Assembly: GCA_022841625.1 (NCBI GenBank)
Contig: JALHRD010000010.1
Span: forward strand, 91,853 to 155,852
From: Xanthobacteraceae bacterium
GTDB taxonomy: Bacteria; Pseudomonadota; Alphaproteobacteria; Rhizobiales; Xanthobacteraceae
Length of the DNA: 64,000 bases
Direction: 5' to 3'
The notes below the pieces were generated by a model, which did no database searches, had not been told where the DNA came from, and worked only from the letters and a program-made list of their open reading frames with translations. The position numbers were made by a program, and so were the translations under genes. Positions 1-9,090 of the stretch are shown in pieces (position 1 is the first letter of the stretch; each line of letters starts with the position of its first letter).

Positions 1-188
1 GCAAAGAATCCGGAATTCTGCGCGATGTAAAATTGCAGAAACCCCCAGACGAACAATTGCACCGCCGGCCAATAGATCAGGTCAAGAACCCGCGACCAGG
101 ACGACCGCAACAAGTAGAGATAGCGCAGCACCATCGCGCCAATACGATGTGGCGACAGCGCAAGCGCGGTATTCGATTGCTCGTTCAT
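1..188 (-). CDS. ABC-2 type transporter permease, N-terminal part (runs off window)
   Basis: Only the first 62 codons are in the window; the gene continues beyond base 1. The protein begins MNEQSNTALALSPHRIG and then enters a hydrophobic stretch (DLIYWPAVQLFVWGFLQF) that looks like the first membrane helix of an ABC-2 permease. The start codon at 188 overlaps the stop of the upstream ATPase gene by four bases (ATGA), so the two are translationally coupled and very likely form one exporter, with this as the membrane subunit. The cargo is unknown; NodJ-like and drug/polysaccharide exporters share this architecture. Confidence 0.7.
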   Translation of the reverse strand, partial: MNEQSNTALALSPHRIGAMVLRYLYLLRSSWSRVLDLIYWPAVQLFVWGFLQFYIAQNSGFF

Positions 189-958
189 TGTGCCGCCTCG
201 CGCGCCGCTTCGCCGCGTCCGCGCGCGACATCGAGAAATACATCTTCCAGATTATCGCGTCCGTAGCGCGCCAGCAGCACTGCGGGCGGGGCATCGTCTT
301 CAATCTTGCCGCGCTTCATGATGATGACGCGCTCGCACAACCGCTCGACCTCCGCCATGTTGTGAGAAGCGAGCAACATGGTTGCGTTGCGCTCCTTGCG
401 GTAGCGCTCGAGATGGCCGCGCACCCAATCGGCGGTATCAGGATCGAGCGAAGCGGTCGGCTCGTCGAGCAACAGCACATCCGGCTGGTTGATCAGAGCC
501 TTGGCGAGCGCCACGCGGGTCTTTTGTCCGGCCGAGAGCTTGCCGGTCGGCCGATCGAGCAAGTCCGAGAGTTCGAGGTCGCGCGCGATGGTGTCGATCC
601 GATCGCGCAAATTCTCGACCGCATAGAGCCGCCCGAACACCGTCAGATTTTGCCGCACCGTCAGCCGGTTCGGCATGTCGACATAGGGGCTCTCGAAATT
701 CATGCGATGCAGGACGCGGTAACGCTCGCGTGGCATCCGCGCCCCCATCACCCGCGCCTGGCCGGAACTCGGCTCAACCAGTCCCAGGATCATGGCGATT
801 GTGGTGGTCTTGCCGGCGCCGTTGCCGCCGAGCAGCCCGGTGACCGTACCGGCCTCAAGCGCAAACGAAATGCCGTCGACCGCGCACGTCGTTCTGCCCT
901 TTGCGGCATAGACCTTGGTTAGTCGATCGACTTCGATGGCCGGGACTGATGAAGACAC
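185..958 (-). CDS. ABC transporter ATP-binding protein (ABC-2 exporter type)
   Basis: A 257-residue ATPase subunit. Visible motifs are Walker A GGNGAGKTT near residue 40, the signature LSAGQ, Walker B LLLDEPT and the switch histidine in LLASHNM. It should power the ABC-2 permease whose start overlaps its stop codon. The open frame extends 73 codons further upstream, but that extension is arginine-rich and unlike the family; a GTG at 958 gives VSSSVPAIEVDRLTKVY, the normal beginning of such proteins, so it was chosen. The regulators NodI and CcmA belong to the same broad family, so the substrate cannot be named. Confidence 0.85.
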   Translation of the reverse strand: MSSSVPAIEVDRLTKVYAAKGRTTCAVDGISFALEAGTVTGLLGGNGAGKTTTIAMILGLVEPSSGQARVMGARMPRERYRVLHRMNFESPYVDMPNRLTVRQNLTVFGRLYAVENLRDRIDTIARDLELSDLLDRPTGKLSAGQKTRVALAKALINQPDVLLLDEPTASLDPDTADWVRGHLERYRKERNATMLLASHNMAEVERLCERVIIMKRGKIEDDAPPAVLLARYGRDNLEDVFLDVARGRGEAAREAAQ

Positions 959-1090
959 GCGCGGGACTCGGAACGGGGATGATTCGACCCCCGCACATGT
1001 GGCTCGACGCGGATCGCGAGGCAAGGGCCAACTTTGTCCGCATCCTGCTGGTGCGCGGCCATCGACCGCGCTTGAGACGCCCGCGTGAAC

Positions 1091-1242
1091 CGCTGGTGCC
1101 CGGTTTCCGAAGTTCGTGAACCATCGCAGCGACCACCGGCACGAGCTTCGGAAACCAGGGGGCACTGGCAGCGCCATGATTCCAGTGCCGCTTTTCGATC
1201 TGAAGTTCCTAACCGAATTTGCTACAGGTGGTGTAGGAACTT
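1091..1242. other. Nested inverted repeats upstream of regB
   Basis: The 310-base gap between the ABC ATPase start and regB holds three inverted repeats. The first pairs GGTTTCCGAAGTTCGTG (1102-1118) with its near-perfect complement at 1140-1156 and can be lengthened outward by GGTGCCC/GGGGGCAC. The second pairs ggcactgg (1161-1168) with ccagtgcc (1182-1189); its left arm overlaps the extension of the first, so the two folds compete. The third pairs aagttccta (1203-1211) with taggaactt (1234-1242), ending 26 bases before the regB start. They could be protein sites or a folded leader; the function is not known. Confidence 0.5.
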
Positions 1243-1268
1243 TAGAACGGCGGCACTAGATTGGCGGC

Positions 1269-2588
1269 ATGCCCGAAGACTTCCGACAAGCGCCCGAGAC
1301 CGGCCGCCCCGTACGCGTCGATACGCTCGTACGGCTGCGCTGGATCTCCATTATTGGCCAGACCATCGCCGTGCTGGTGGTGCATTTCGCGCTCGATTTC
1401 ACGCTGCCGCTATATGCCTGCCTGGCCGTCATCGCGCTCACGGCTTGGCTCAATGTCGCGCTGCGGGTGCGCTTCCCAGTGACGCAGCGGCTCGCGCCCG
1501 ATCGCGCCGCCTGGCTGTTTGCCTTCGACATCGCCGAGATCGGCGTGCTGTTGTTTCTTACCGGCGGCCTGCAAAACCCGTTTTCGTTCCTGCTGCTGGG
1601 GCCAGTCCTGCTGTCAGCAACATCGCTGCCGCCGCGTATGATCGTGTGGCTTGCGGTGTTCGCGGCGTTCTGCACCACCGTACTTGCGTTCTATTACTAT
1701 CCGCTGCCGTGGGATGCCGACGAGAAGCCCATGCAATTGCCGGCGATCTATATCGCCGGTGTATGGCTCGCGACGCTGCTGTCGCTTGGCTTCATCGGTG
1801 TGCATGCCTGGCAGCTCACCGAGGAGGCACGCCAACTCTCCGACGCACTGGCGGCGACTGAGCTGGTGCTGGCGCGCGAACAGCATCTATCGGCGCTCGA
1901 CGGTCTTGCGGCCGCGGCTGCGCATGAGCTCGGCACCCCGCTAGCGACCATCACCGTCATCGCTACCGAGCTTGAGCGCGCGATTGAAAAGGGCTCGCCT
2001 CTGACCGAAGACATTGTGCTGCTGCGCGAACAAGCGCTGCGCTGCCGGCAAATCCTGGGTAAGCTCACCGAACTCTCAGCCGATTCAGAGCCGTTCGATC
2101 GCATGCCACTGTCGGCGCTGATTGAGGAGGTGGTGGCGCCGCATCGCAATTTCGGTGTCGCCATCAATGTCGCGCTTAACCCGCATGATAGCACCGAACC
2201 GATTGGCGGACGAAATCCAGCGATTCTCTACGGCCTGGGAAATCTGGTCGAAAACGCTGTCGACTTTGCCCGCAGCACCGTCGACATATCCGCGGACTGG
2301 TCCGGCGACGTCGTCTCCGTGACCATCATCGACGACGGGCCGGGATTTGCACCGGAGATCATGGATCGCATTGGCGATCCCTATGTCACCAGCCAACATC
2401 GGCGGCGCATGAACTTAGGCGGCGAAGCCGGTGGCGGGCTCGGGCTTGGATTCTTCATCGCCAAGACGCTGCTCGAACGCGCCGGCGCCACGCTCGAATT
2501 CGAAAACCGCTCCGCCCCCGACCGCGGCGCAGTGGTACGGGTCCGCTGGGGCCGCGGCGATTTCGAACAATCGCTGGCATTCACGTAG
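1269..2588 (+). CDS. regB: Redox-sensing histidine kinase RegB/ActS/PrrB
   Basis: This 439-residue membrane sensor kinase passes phosphate to RegA in response to the redox state of the quinone pool. It has about six N-terminal membrane helices (residues 25-185) containing GGLQNPF at 99-105, the heptapeptide known in RegB for ubiquinone binding. The H-box AAHELGTPLATI places the phospho-accepting histidine at residue 219. Cys259, in REQALRCRQIL, matches the redox-active cysteine of RegB. The N box (LGNLVENAVDFA) and G box (DDGPGFAPE) of the kinase domain follow. The cognate regulator starts 146 bases downstream. In this lineage the pair is also called RegSR or ActSR. Confidence 0.95.
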   Translation: MPEDFRQAPETGRPVRVDTLVRLRWISIIGQTIAVLVVHFALDFTLPLYACLAVIALTAWLNVALRVRFPVTQRLAPDRAAWLFAFDIAEIGVLLFLTGGLQNPFSFLLLGPVLLSATSLPPRMIVWLAVFAAFCTTVLAFYYYPLPWDADEKPMQLPAIYIAGVWLATLLSLGFIGVHAWQLTEEARQLSDALAATELVLAREQHLSALDGLAAAAAHELGTPLATITVIATELERAIEKGSPLTEDIVLLREQALRCRQILGKLTELSADSEPFDRMPLSALIEEVVAPHRNFGVAINVALNPHDSTEPIGGRNPAILYGLGNLVENAVDFARSTVDISADWSGDVVSVTIIDDGPGFAPEIMDRIGDPYVTSQHRRRMNLGGEAGGGLGLGFFIAKTLLERAGATLEFENRSAPDRGAVVRVRWGRGDFEQSLAFT

Positions 2589-2734
2589 CAAACGTGACCG
2601 GAAGCGGCCGATGACGACCAGTGGCCGAGAATTTACCCTGTCTCAAGGTTGTCAGGCATACCGGCCCGTGAATATATAGAATTGTGTCGCTGGCGGACGC
2701 CCAAGGCAGAGACCAAGGCAGAAGTGCTTTAGCT

Positions 2735-3298
2735 ATGACAATCACGCGCGCAGACAAGGACGTTACGCCCCCAGGCGATCGCACACTTTTGATCGTCGAG
2801 GACGACAAGTCTTTCTTGCAGCGACTGGCTCGCGCCATGGAGAGTCGCGGCTTTACCGTAACGACTGCGGAGTCGGTCGCCGATGGCCTGACGCACCTTA
2901 AGACGTCTTCGCCCGCTTACGCGGTGGTCGATATGCGGCTTAGCGACGGCAATGGTCTGGAAGTGATCTCGGCGCTCAAGCGGCGACGCCCCAACGCCCG
3001 CGCCATTGTCCTCACCGGCTATGGCAATATCGCAACCGCGGTCAGCGCGGTGAAGCTCGGCGCGCTCGACTATCTCGCCAAACCGGTCGACGCCGACGAT
3101 GTCGTTAACGCGCTGCTTGCACATGACGGGAAGGACGCCGAGCCGCCGGAACACCCAATGTCGGCCGATCGCGTCCGCTGGGAGCACATCCAACGCATCT
3201 ACGAACTGTGCGATCGCAATGTTTCGGAAACAGCGCGGCGGCTCAATATGCACCGCCGCACGCTGCAGCGCATTCTGGCGAAGCGTGCGCCCAAGTAA
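2735..3298 (+). CDS. regA: Redox response regulator RegA/ActR/PrrA
   Basis: This 187-residue regulator has a receiver domain and a Fis-type helix-turn-helix. Acidic pocket residues are E22, D23 and D24 and the phospho-accepting aspartate is D66 in VVDMRLSDGNG; the lysine of the domain lies in LAKPVDADD. The C-terminal NVSETARRLNMHRRTLQRIL is the characteristic RegA DNA-binding helix pair. It partners the upstream RegB kinase and in relatives controls respiration, nitrogen fixation, CO2 fixation and photosynthesis genes. A GTG at 2684 would add 17 residues; the ATG at 2735 gives the usual family length of about 184 residues and was preferred. Confidence 0.92.
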   Translation: MTITRADKDVTPPGDRTLLIVEDDKSFLQRLARAMESRGFTVTTAESVADGLTHLKTSSPAYAVVDMRLSDGNGLEVISALKRRRPNARAIVLTGYGNIATAVSAVKLGALDYLAKPVDADDVVNALLAHDGKDAEPPEHPMSADRVRWEHIQRIYELCDRNVSETARRLNMHRRTLQRILAKRAPK

Positions 3299-3343
3299 CG
3301 GCCGGACCGGACTGCAATCGCTCGCGAGACACCGAAGCGTCGC

Positions 3344-4579
3344 ATGACCGAAATTTCGTATCGCTATCGCGCGCACCCCTTGGCACGCGCCTTAACCTTT
3401 CGCCTGGGCGACAAGGCGCTCGTGATTGAAGACGGCCTACACAATTGGTCGGTTCCTTATGGCGCTGTTTCTTTCGTTGAATCATTTGATGTCCGATTTC
3501 TTGGCGGCTCGCCCACCTATCGGCAGCACATTCTACGCACGCCAGACGGGCGCTCGGTCGCATTGGGTGCCGGCTTTCGTGACCGTTGGCGCGTTGCCGA
3601 CCAACGAACCGAATACGAGACATTCATCGCTGGACTGATCTATGCGATCAGCGAAGCCAATCCCGACCTTGAATATGTTCACGGACGACGGTTGCTCAAT
3701 CGCGCGGCCGGCCTGGGTGGCAAACTGGCGGTCCTCTTCCTGCGCCTGATCCGCCATACCAACCTCGATCGCTCGGCCAATTTTGCCGCATGGGTGATGC
3801 GTCGCATCGGTCCACGGTTGCGAGGCCATGGTCGCGCGCTTGAGCAAATCGCTCTTGCCTTTCCGGAGAAATCTCCCGCCGAACATCGGCAGATCGCGCT
3901 CGGGATGTGGGATAATCTCGCGCGCACCGCGATCGAATATTCACAGCTTGATCGGATGTGGCAGCACGATCCCGCCGATCCTGCGCAAAGCCGGATCATC
4001 AAAGACGAAGCCAGTACGCAAATTCTGACGCGCATCAAGCAAGCCAACCGGCGCACCCTGCATTTCTCGCTGCACATCGCCAATTGGGAACTTTGTGCCA
4101 TCGCAGGCCCCCAATACGGCGTTCGCTCGCTGATTCCTTATCGCCGGCTCAAGAACGAGCCGCTGACCGCCGAACTCGTACGTCTCCGAATCGCGGCTGG
4201 CACCACGCCAATGGTCGCCGGTCCATCGATGATCGCCGAGCTCAAGAAGGAATTTCGCGAGGGCGACGCGATCGGCATGCTGATCGATCAGCATTATGCG
4301 CGCGGCATCGAGGTGACGTTTTTCGGGCGTCCGACCAAGTTTAACCCGCTATATGCGCGCCTCGCCCGTATTTACGACTGTCCGCTCTATGGCAGCCGCA
4401 TCATCCGCCGGTCCGACGGCCGCTTCGACTACCAAATCGTCGGGCCGATCGAGCCCGCGCGCGATGCGCGAGGGCGCGTCGATGTGCATGCGACCACCCA
4501 ATTGGTTGTATCGATCCTGGAAGGTTGGATCCGCGAGCATCCCGAACAGTGGATGTGGCTGCATCGTGTCTGGCGCTGA
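3344..4579 (+). CDS. LpxL/HtrB-family lipid A acyltransferase with N-terminal extension
   Basis: The C-terminal two thirds of this 411-residue protein is a lysophospholipid/lipid A acyltransferase domain. The catalytic HX4E motif is H244 to E249 in SLHIANWE, followed by GMLIDQH and GRPTKFNP, as in LpxL and LpxM. Members transfer a secondary acyl chain to lipid A at the inner membrane. Usual LpxL proteins are about 300 residues; here about 115 extra residues precede the enzyme, beta-rich by eye (LTFRLGDKALVIEDGLHNW), resembling a small PH-like domain rather than a membrane anchor. It lies 45 bases after regA on the same strand. The substrate could be another glycolipid. Confidence 0.75.
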   Translation: MTEISYRYRAHPLARALTFRLGDKALVIEDGLHNWSVPYGAVSFVESFDVRFLGGSPTYRQHILRTPDGRSVALGAGFRDRWRVADQRTEYETFIAGLIYAISEANPDLEYVHGRRLLNRAAGLGGKLAVLFLRLIRHTNLDRSANFAAWVMRRIGPRLRGHGRALEQIALAFPEKSPAEHRQIALGMWDNLARTAIEYSQLDRMWQHDPADPAQSRIIKDEASTQILTRIKQANRRTLHFSLHIANWELCAIAGPQYGVRSLIPYRRLKNEPLTAELVRLRIAAGTTPMVAGPSMIAELKKEFREGDAIGMLIDQHYARGIEVTFFGRPTKFNPLYARLARIYDCPLYGSRIIRRSDGRFDYQIVGPIEPARDARGRVDVHATTQLVVSILEGWIREHPEQWMWLHRVWR

Positions 4580-4674
4580 GGCCGGCGCGATCCCGGCCGC
4601 TATGGCTGCGATGCCAGGCCCGATGCTATCATTCCATCGCGCCGCCAATTCATGAGCCGGCGTGGGAGTGACCC

Positions 4675-5632
4675 ATGGGACGCCGTATCCTCATCGCACT
4701 GCTGCTCGCCAGCATCCAGACTGCCGCAGCCGCGCAAACCTGGCCGAGTAAACCGGTTCGCGTGATCGTGCCGGTAACACCAGGCAGCGCCATCGATACC
4801 GTCGCACGGACCATCGCCGAACGGCTGTCCACCCAACTTAATCAGACATTCGTTGTCGAGAACCGCACCGGGGCGGGCGGCACCATCGGCGCCGCGTCCG
4901 TCGCAAAATCAGACCCCGACGGTCACACAATCCTGGTTCATTCCACGGCACTCACCATTTTCCCAGCAACCTTTGCCAATCTGCCGTTCGACACTGCGCG
5001 CGACTTTGCCGCGGTGACGCCAATCGTCAATGTTCCGCTGGTCCTGGTGGTGTCGCCGTCGCGGCACAAATCGCTCAAGGACCTGGTGGCAACCGCCAAG
5101 GCGAAGCCAGGCGCGACTAATTATGCAACCGTTGGCGCAGGCCGCCGCCGCCCACATGACCGCCGAACGGTTGCGGTTGTCCGCCGGATTCGAAGCCCAG
5201 CAAATCCCCTTCCGTGGCGCGCCGGAGGCACAGACCGAGGTGGTCGCCGGCCGCGTCGATTTCTTCTTTAGTCCGGTGCTGACCGCGCTGCCGCTGGTGC
5301 AGTCCGGGCATTTGCTGGCGCTTGCAGTCAGCAGTTCCAAACGCGCCTCGGCGTTGCCGGACGTGCCGACCACGGTTGAGGCCGGCTTTCCGAATTCCGA
5401 TTATGACTTCTGGATCGGATTCTTCTTGCCGGCCAAAACCCCGCGCGAAATCGTCGAACGGCTTTACCAGGAGATCACCAAAGCCAAGGAGAGCCCCGAC
5501 GTGAAGGCCAAGCTTACCGCGCTCGGCGGCGAGCCGATGGACATGACACCGGCGCAATACGATGACTATGTGCGCCAATCGGTGGAAATGAACCGCGCCT
5601 TGGCTAAGGCCGCAGGCATCAAGCTGGAATGA
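4675..5632 (+). pseudogene. Bug-type TTT substrate-binding protein, frameshifted
   Basis: Two overlapping frames together encode one Bug-family receptor. Frame one (from 4675) gives a Sec signal peptide (MGRRILIALLLASIQTAAAAQ), the opening WPSKPVRVIVPV and GGTIGAASVAKSDPDGHTIL, up to about residue 155 (NYATVGAG). The second frame continues with AAHMTAERLRLSAGF, IPFRGAPEAQTEVVAGRVDF and the end AKAAGIKLE. The switch is near 5138-5150 in a GCC-rich run, and the total of 958 bases is one more than a multiple of three, consistent with a single-base insertion. It could be a real inactivating mutation or a sequencing error. The stop overlaps an ATG at 5629. Confidence 0.8.
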
Positions 5633-5661
5633 TCCAGCGACCCCGGCGCAACGGAGTGCAA

Positions 5662-6048
5662 ATGACGGCAGGAATCCACACTACCAATCCATCCACCATG
5701 GCCACACCGGGCGGCCACTACAGCCACGCGGTGACGGGTGGCGGACTTGTGTTTGTGTCGGGCCAATTGCCGATCGCACCCGACGGGACCAAGCTGAACG
5801 ACGCGCCGTTTGCAGAACAGACCCGGCAGGTGCTCCACAATGTCGCACAAGCTCTCGTGGGCGCCGGCAGCAGTGTCGAGAAACTCCTCCAGGTGCGCGT
5901 CTACGTAACCGACATCGCATCCTGGCCTGAGTTCAACGCGATCTATGCGCAGTGGGCCGGCGCCGCACGGCCCGCACGTGCGGTCGTGCCGGTGCCGCAA
6001 CTGCACTACGGATTCAAGATCGAGGTGGAGGCGGTAGGGCTCGCATAG
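5662..6048 (+). CDS. RidA/YjgF family protein (enamine/imine deaminase type)
   Basis: A 128-residue protein of the Rid family, small trimeric proteins that hydrolyse reactive enamine/imine intermediates made by PLP enzymes. Typical features are GLVFVSGQLPI, the arginine in LLQVRVYVTDI that in active RidA binds the substrate carboxylate, and ARAVVPVPQL near the end. The ATG at 5662 was chosen because GGAG lies five bases before it and it gives the usual length; an in-frame ATG at 5629 overlaps the stop of the preceding Bug pseudogene. Close spacing suggests co-transcription with that gene. Confidence 0.88.
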   Translation: MTAGIHTTNPSTMATPGGHYSHAVTGGGLVFVSGQLPIAPDGTKLNDAPFAEQTRQVLHNVAQALVGAGSSVEKLLQVRVYVTDIASWPEFNAIYAQWAGAARPARAVVPVPQLHYGFKIEVEAVGLA

Positions 6049-6109
6049 CGCATAGTCTCGAATTGCGGACACGACCAGGCACAAACAACGCCCCGCTGCG
6101 CGCCAAGCC

Positions 6110-7162
6110 CTATTTCTTTTTTTCCGCCGCCATCACCTGCGCGGCCGACTCGATGATGTCCTGCGGCGCCCGGGCAATGGCTTCGCTAAAGCCTTGCACG
6201 ACGTTGCCAGCGGAAGGCTCAAGATCGGCCGAGCGCTTGGCGGCGTCATCCTGGAAGGCCTTGTCCTGCACCAATTTGTCGAATGCCGCACGGAGCATCG
6301 CTATGCGCTCGGCTGGCACGCCTGGCGGCGCGATCAGTGCACGCCCAATGGCCGAACCGGCGGAAATGAACTCGATGACCCGTTTGGCCCGCGCGTCGCT
6401 GACGAGCTCTTGCATCAATGGCACCTGTGGAAGGTCGGATGTGCGCGTCAGCCCACCCTGAATGACCGGAATGAGGCTACCGTCCTTGAGACCGGCCTGC
6501 TGGGTCGCGCGCCAAACATGCCAAGATCCGGAAAACATGTCGGCCTCGGCGCGATGGATCGCCAGCATGACTTCGGCCGAACCAGGGTAGCCGCACACCA
6601 GATTGAATTGAAAGCCGCCGAGCGCCTTCAGCGCTGCCGGATATTGGTAGCTCTGCGAATTCACGCCGGTGCAGGCGACAGTCACCCGCGTGGTGCGCAT
6701 CGCCGCGGGCGTGATCGCAGGAGCGCCCTTGCGGATGACAAAGGCGGCGTTGCTCGGCGTGAATGTGCCAACATAGGTCATCTCTTCGACCTTCCACTGG
6801 CCCTGCTCCGGGGTCAGGAGCTGCGTGTGACCGATGGTCTCGGTGAATAGACCCATCGCGGTGCCGTCGCGCGCGGCTTGCACATAGAACCAGCGCACCG
6901 CCGCCACACCGCCGCCGCCGGGCCGGTGCTGCACAATAATGTTTGGGTTGCCGGGGATGAACCGCCGCATGTGATCGGCGGCAAGCCGCGCGTAAAGATC
7001 GTAGGAGCCGCCGGGCGGATGACCGAGAACAATCGTAATGGTCTTGCCCTTGTAGAATTCCTCGGGCGACTGCGCCGCAGCAGGCGAGACCGCATGCAAG
7101 CCGCCAATAATGGCCAGGACCGCGCCGGCGAATGGGCCTGAAATCGCTCTAATCTCGCTCAC
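6110..7162 (-). CDS. Bug-type tripartite tricarboxylate transporter substrate-binding protein
   Basis: A 350-residue secreted binding protein. A Sec signal peptide ending near AVSPAAAQ is followed by EEFYKGKTITIVLGHPPGGSYDLYARL, the first-strand pattern of TctC/Bug receptors that bind small carboxylates, and later by APPGVPAERIAMLRAAFDKL, the conserved C-terminal domain motif. The sequence is clearly divergent from the other Bug proteins in this window (VGHP-type start, longer length), so it likely belongs to another subfamily. No TctA or TctB membrane genes are nearby. It ends in a lysine-rich EKKK tail. Confidence 0.82.
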   Translation of the reverse strand: MSEIRAISGPFAGAVLAIIGGLHAVSPAAAQSPEEFYKGKTITIVLGHPPGGSYDLYARLAADHMRRFIPGNPNIIVQHRPGGGGVAAVRWFYVQAARDGTAMGLFTETIGHTQLLTPEQGQWKVEEMTYVGTFTPSNAAFVIRKGAPAITPAAMRTTRVTVACTGVNSQSYQYPAALKALGGFQFNLVCGYPGSAEVMLAIHRAEADMFSGSWHVWRATQQAGLKDGSLIPVIQGGLTRTSDLPQVPLMQELVSDARAKRVIEFISAGSAIGRALIAPPGVPAERIAMLRAAFDKLVQDKAFQDDAAKRSADLEPSAGNVVQGFSEAIARAPQDIIESAAQVMAAEKKK

Positions 7163-7275
7163 GTCAAGCTCCTATTGCTCAAAGCGTCCGATGCGTGGCT
7201 GTGCAAAACACGCCCGCGGGCGGCCGTTATCGCCGAACCGGCTTACAATTACCAAGAGATAGACGCCTCCAGGGT

Positions 7276-7761
7276 TTAAAGTCCGTTACCGTAAGGCCCG
7301 TCGGGGTCGGCGAGCGCGGAAAGCCGCTGCGCTGCCGCACACGCGAAGGCCAGCATCACGCTTTTGCGCGTCGAAGCATGCAGCCGATGTTCCGGCGCTT
7401 CGCAGACAATCTCCGCGCCGAAGGCATCCGCAACAATGAGACCCGCATCCGCGGGGAAGATCTCCCGCGGCACATCCAGAGTCGTTGAAAAGAACAGCCG
7501 ATCGCAATGCAGCCGATAGTCCATCCATTTTTGATCGGCCCGAAAGTCGGCAATCGAAGACTTGATCTCCACGATCCAGATATCGCCGGCGGCGCCAAGC
7601 GCCACCAGATCGGCGCGCCGCCCGGACCCCAGCGACAATTCGCTGACCACCGAAAGCCCGAACGAATGCAACAGGCGCGTCGTTCCGCGCGCGACCGCAA
7701 GCGCGGTCGCCGATTGACGGCCGTCGACCGGCAAGGATGCTGCAAGCGAATTTGCGCTCAT
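7276..7761 (-). CDS. mmcB: MmcB family DNA repair protein
   Basis: A 161-residue protein matching MmcB, a PD-(D/E)XK-fold factor of the alphaproteobacterial SOS response that works in mutagenic repair of mitomycin C damage. The nuclease-like core is visible as RRADLVALG followed by IWIVEIKSS (Asp, then E-x-K), and DFRADQKWMDYRLHCDRLFF is a family signature. It sits 57 bases after mtnA on the same strand. No obvious LexA box (GTTC-N7-GTTC) was seen directly upstream. Confidence 0.88.
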   Translation of the reverse strand: MSANSLAASLPVDGRQSATALAVARGTTRLLHSFGLSVVSELSLGSGRRADLVALGAAGDIWIVEIKSSIADFRADQKWMDYRLHCDRLFFSTTLDVPREIFPADAGLIVADAFGAEIVCEAPEHRLHASTRKSVMLAFACAAAQRLSALADPDGPYGNGL

Positions 7762-7818
7762 GGAATACCGAATGCCCCATATTGGAACGATAGCCGTGAT
7801 CCGCGCGCAACATTTTGG

Positions 7819-8925
7819 CTATTTTGCCGCATCGCACCGCTCTGGAAAAGCCTTCGCCAAGGCTTCGTGCGAGGCCGCCACCACGCCGCGCTCGGTGATC
7901 AGGCCGGTGATCAGCCGCGCCGGCGTTACGTCAAAGCCATAATTGGCAACCGCGGAGCCATTGGGAACCACCCGAACAGTTTCGATGCGGCCGTCGGACG
8001 TTATGCCCGACATCGTCGCGACCTCTTCGCCGCTGCGCTGTTCGATCGGAATGCCGGTAACGCCGTCCGCCACCGTAAAGTCGATGGTTGGCGACGGCAG
8101 CGCCACATAGAACGGGACACGGTTGTCCGTTGCCGCCAGCGCCTTGAGATAGGTGCCGATCTTGTTGGCGGCATCGCCATTGGCCGCGACCCGGTCGGCG
8201 CCGACAATCGCGATATCGACCGCGCCATGCTGCATCAGATGGCCACCGGCATTGTCGGCGATCACGGCATGCGGCACACCATGCTGGCCGAGTTCCCAAG
8301 CGGTGAGCGCGGCGCCCTGGTTGCGCGGACGCGTTTCATCGACCCAGACATGAAGCGGAATGCCGGCGTCGTGCGCGATGTAGATCGGCGCCAGCGCCGT
8401 GCCGACATCGACAGTGGCGAGCCAGCCGGCATTGCAGTGGGTCAGGACATTGACCGGTTCGCCGTGCTTTTTCCGCGCAGCGATTGTCTCGATCAGCGCC
8501 AATCCATTTCGCCCGATCGCCTGGTTGATGGCGACATCCTGATCGCAAATCTCCGCCGCCCGGCGATAGGCCGCGCCAGCACGCTCAGCGCGCGGGCGAT
8601 TGCGCACTGCCGCCAGCATTTCGTCGAGCGCCCATTTGAGATTGATCGCCGTCGGACGTGTTGCCAGCAAGGCCGCATAGGCGCGATCCAGCGATTCGTC
8701 GGACACATCGGCCCGCAGCGCCAGGCAAACGCCATAGGCGGCGGCGGCGCCAATCAGCGGCGCGCCGCGCACCTGCATCGACACGATCGCCCGCACCACG
8801 TCATTTAAGGTCTCAAGCCGGATTGTGGCAAAGCGATGCGGCAGCAGCGTCTGATCGATGACGCCGACCGACCAGCCGTCGGGCTCCACCCAGATGCTGC
8901 GCGTATGTTTTCCTGCAACTTTCAT
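7819..8925 (-). CDS. mtnA: S-methyl-5-thioribose-1-phosphate isomerase
   Basis: A 368-residue enzyme of the eIF2B-related isomerase family that converts methylthioribose-1-phosphate to methylthioribulose-1-phosphate in methionine salvage. Recognisable segments are IRLETLNDVVRAIVSMQVRGAPLIGAAAAYG near the N-terminus, NVLTHCNAGWLATVDVGTALAPIY with the conserved active-site cysteine, and DIAIVGADRVAANGDAANKIGTY with the catalytic aspartate. Longer starts at 8937 (MSAVMKV) and 8982 are possible; the ATG at 8925 (MKVAGKH) gives the usual family start. Other salvage genes such as mtnP or mtnK are not in the window. Confidence 0.92.
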   Translation of the reverse strand: MKVAGKHTRSIWVEPDGWSVGVIDQTLLPHRFATIRLETLNDVVRAIVSMQVRGAPLIGAAAAYGVCLALRADVSDESLDRAYAALLATRPTAINLKWALDEMLAAVRNRPRAERAGAAYRRAAEICDQDVAINQAIGRNGLALIETIAARKKHGEPVNVLTHCNAGWLATVDVGTALAPIYIAHDAGIPLHVWVDETRPRNQGAALTAWELGQHGVPHAVIADNAGGHLMQHGAVDIAIVGADRVAANGDAANKIGTYLKALAATDNRVPFYVALPSPTIDFTVADGVTGIPIEQRSGEEVATMSGITSDGRIETVRVVPNGSAVANYGFDVTPARLITGLITERGVVAASHEALAKAFPERCDAAK

Positions 8926-9090
8926 GACCGCACTCATATCGCGGTTCGCGGCGCGACGCACGCGGCGTTGCAGGCGCGGCACACACGAATTCTCTCACGA
9001 AACCGGCTTTCCGAACCGATCCGCCAGCGCGACCAACAACGAAACACCGCGGCGGAAACGGCATGGGGGGCAGTTCAGACCACCCATCGC

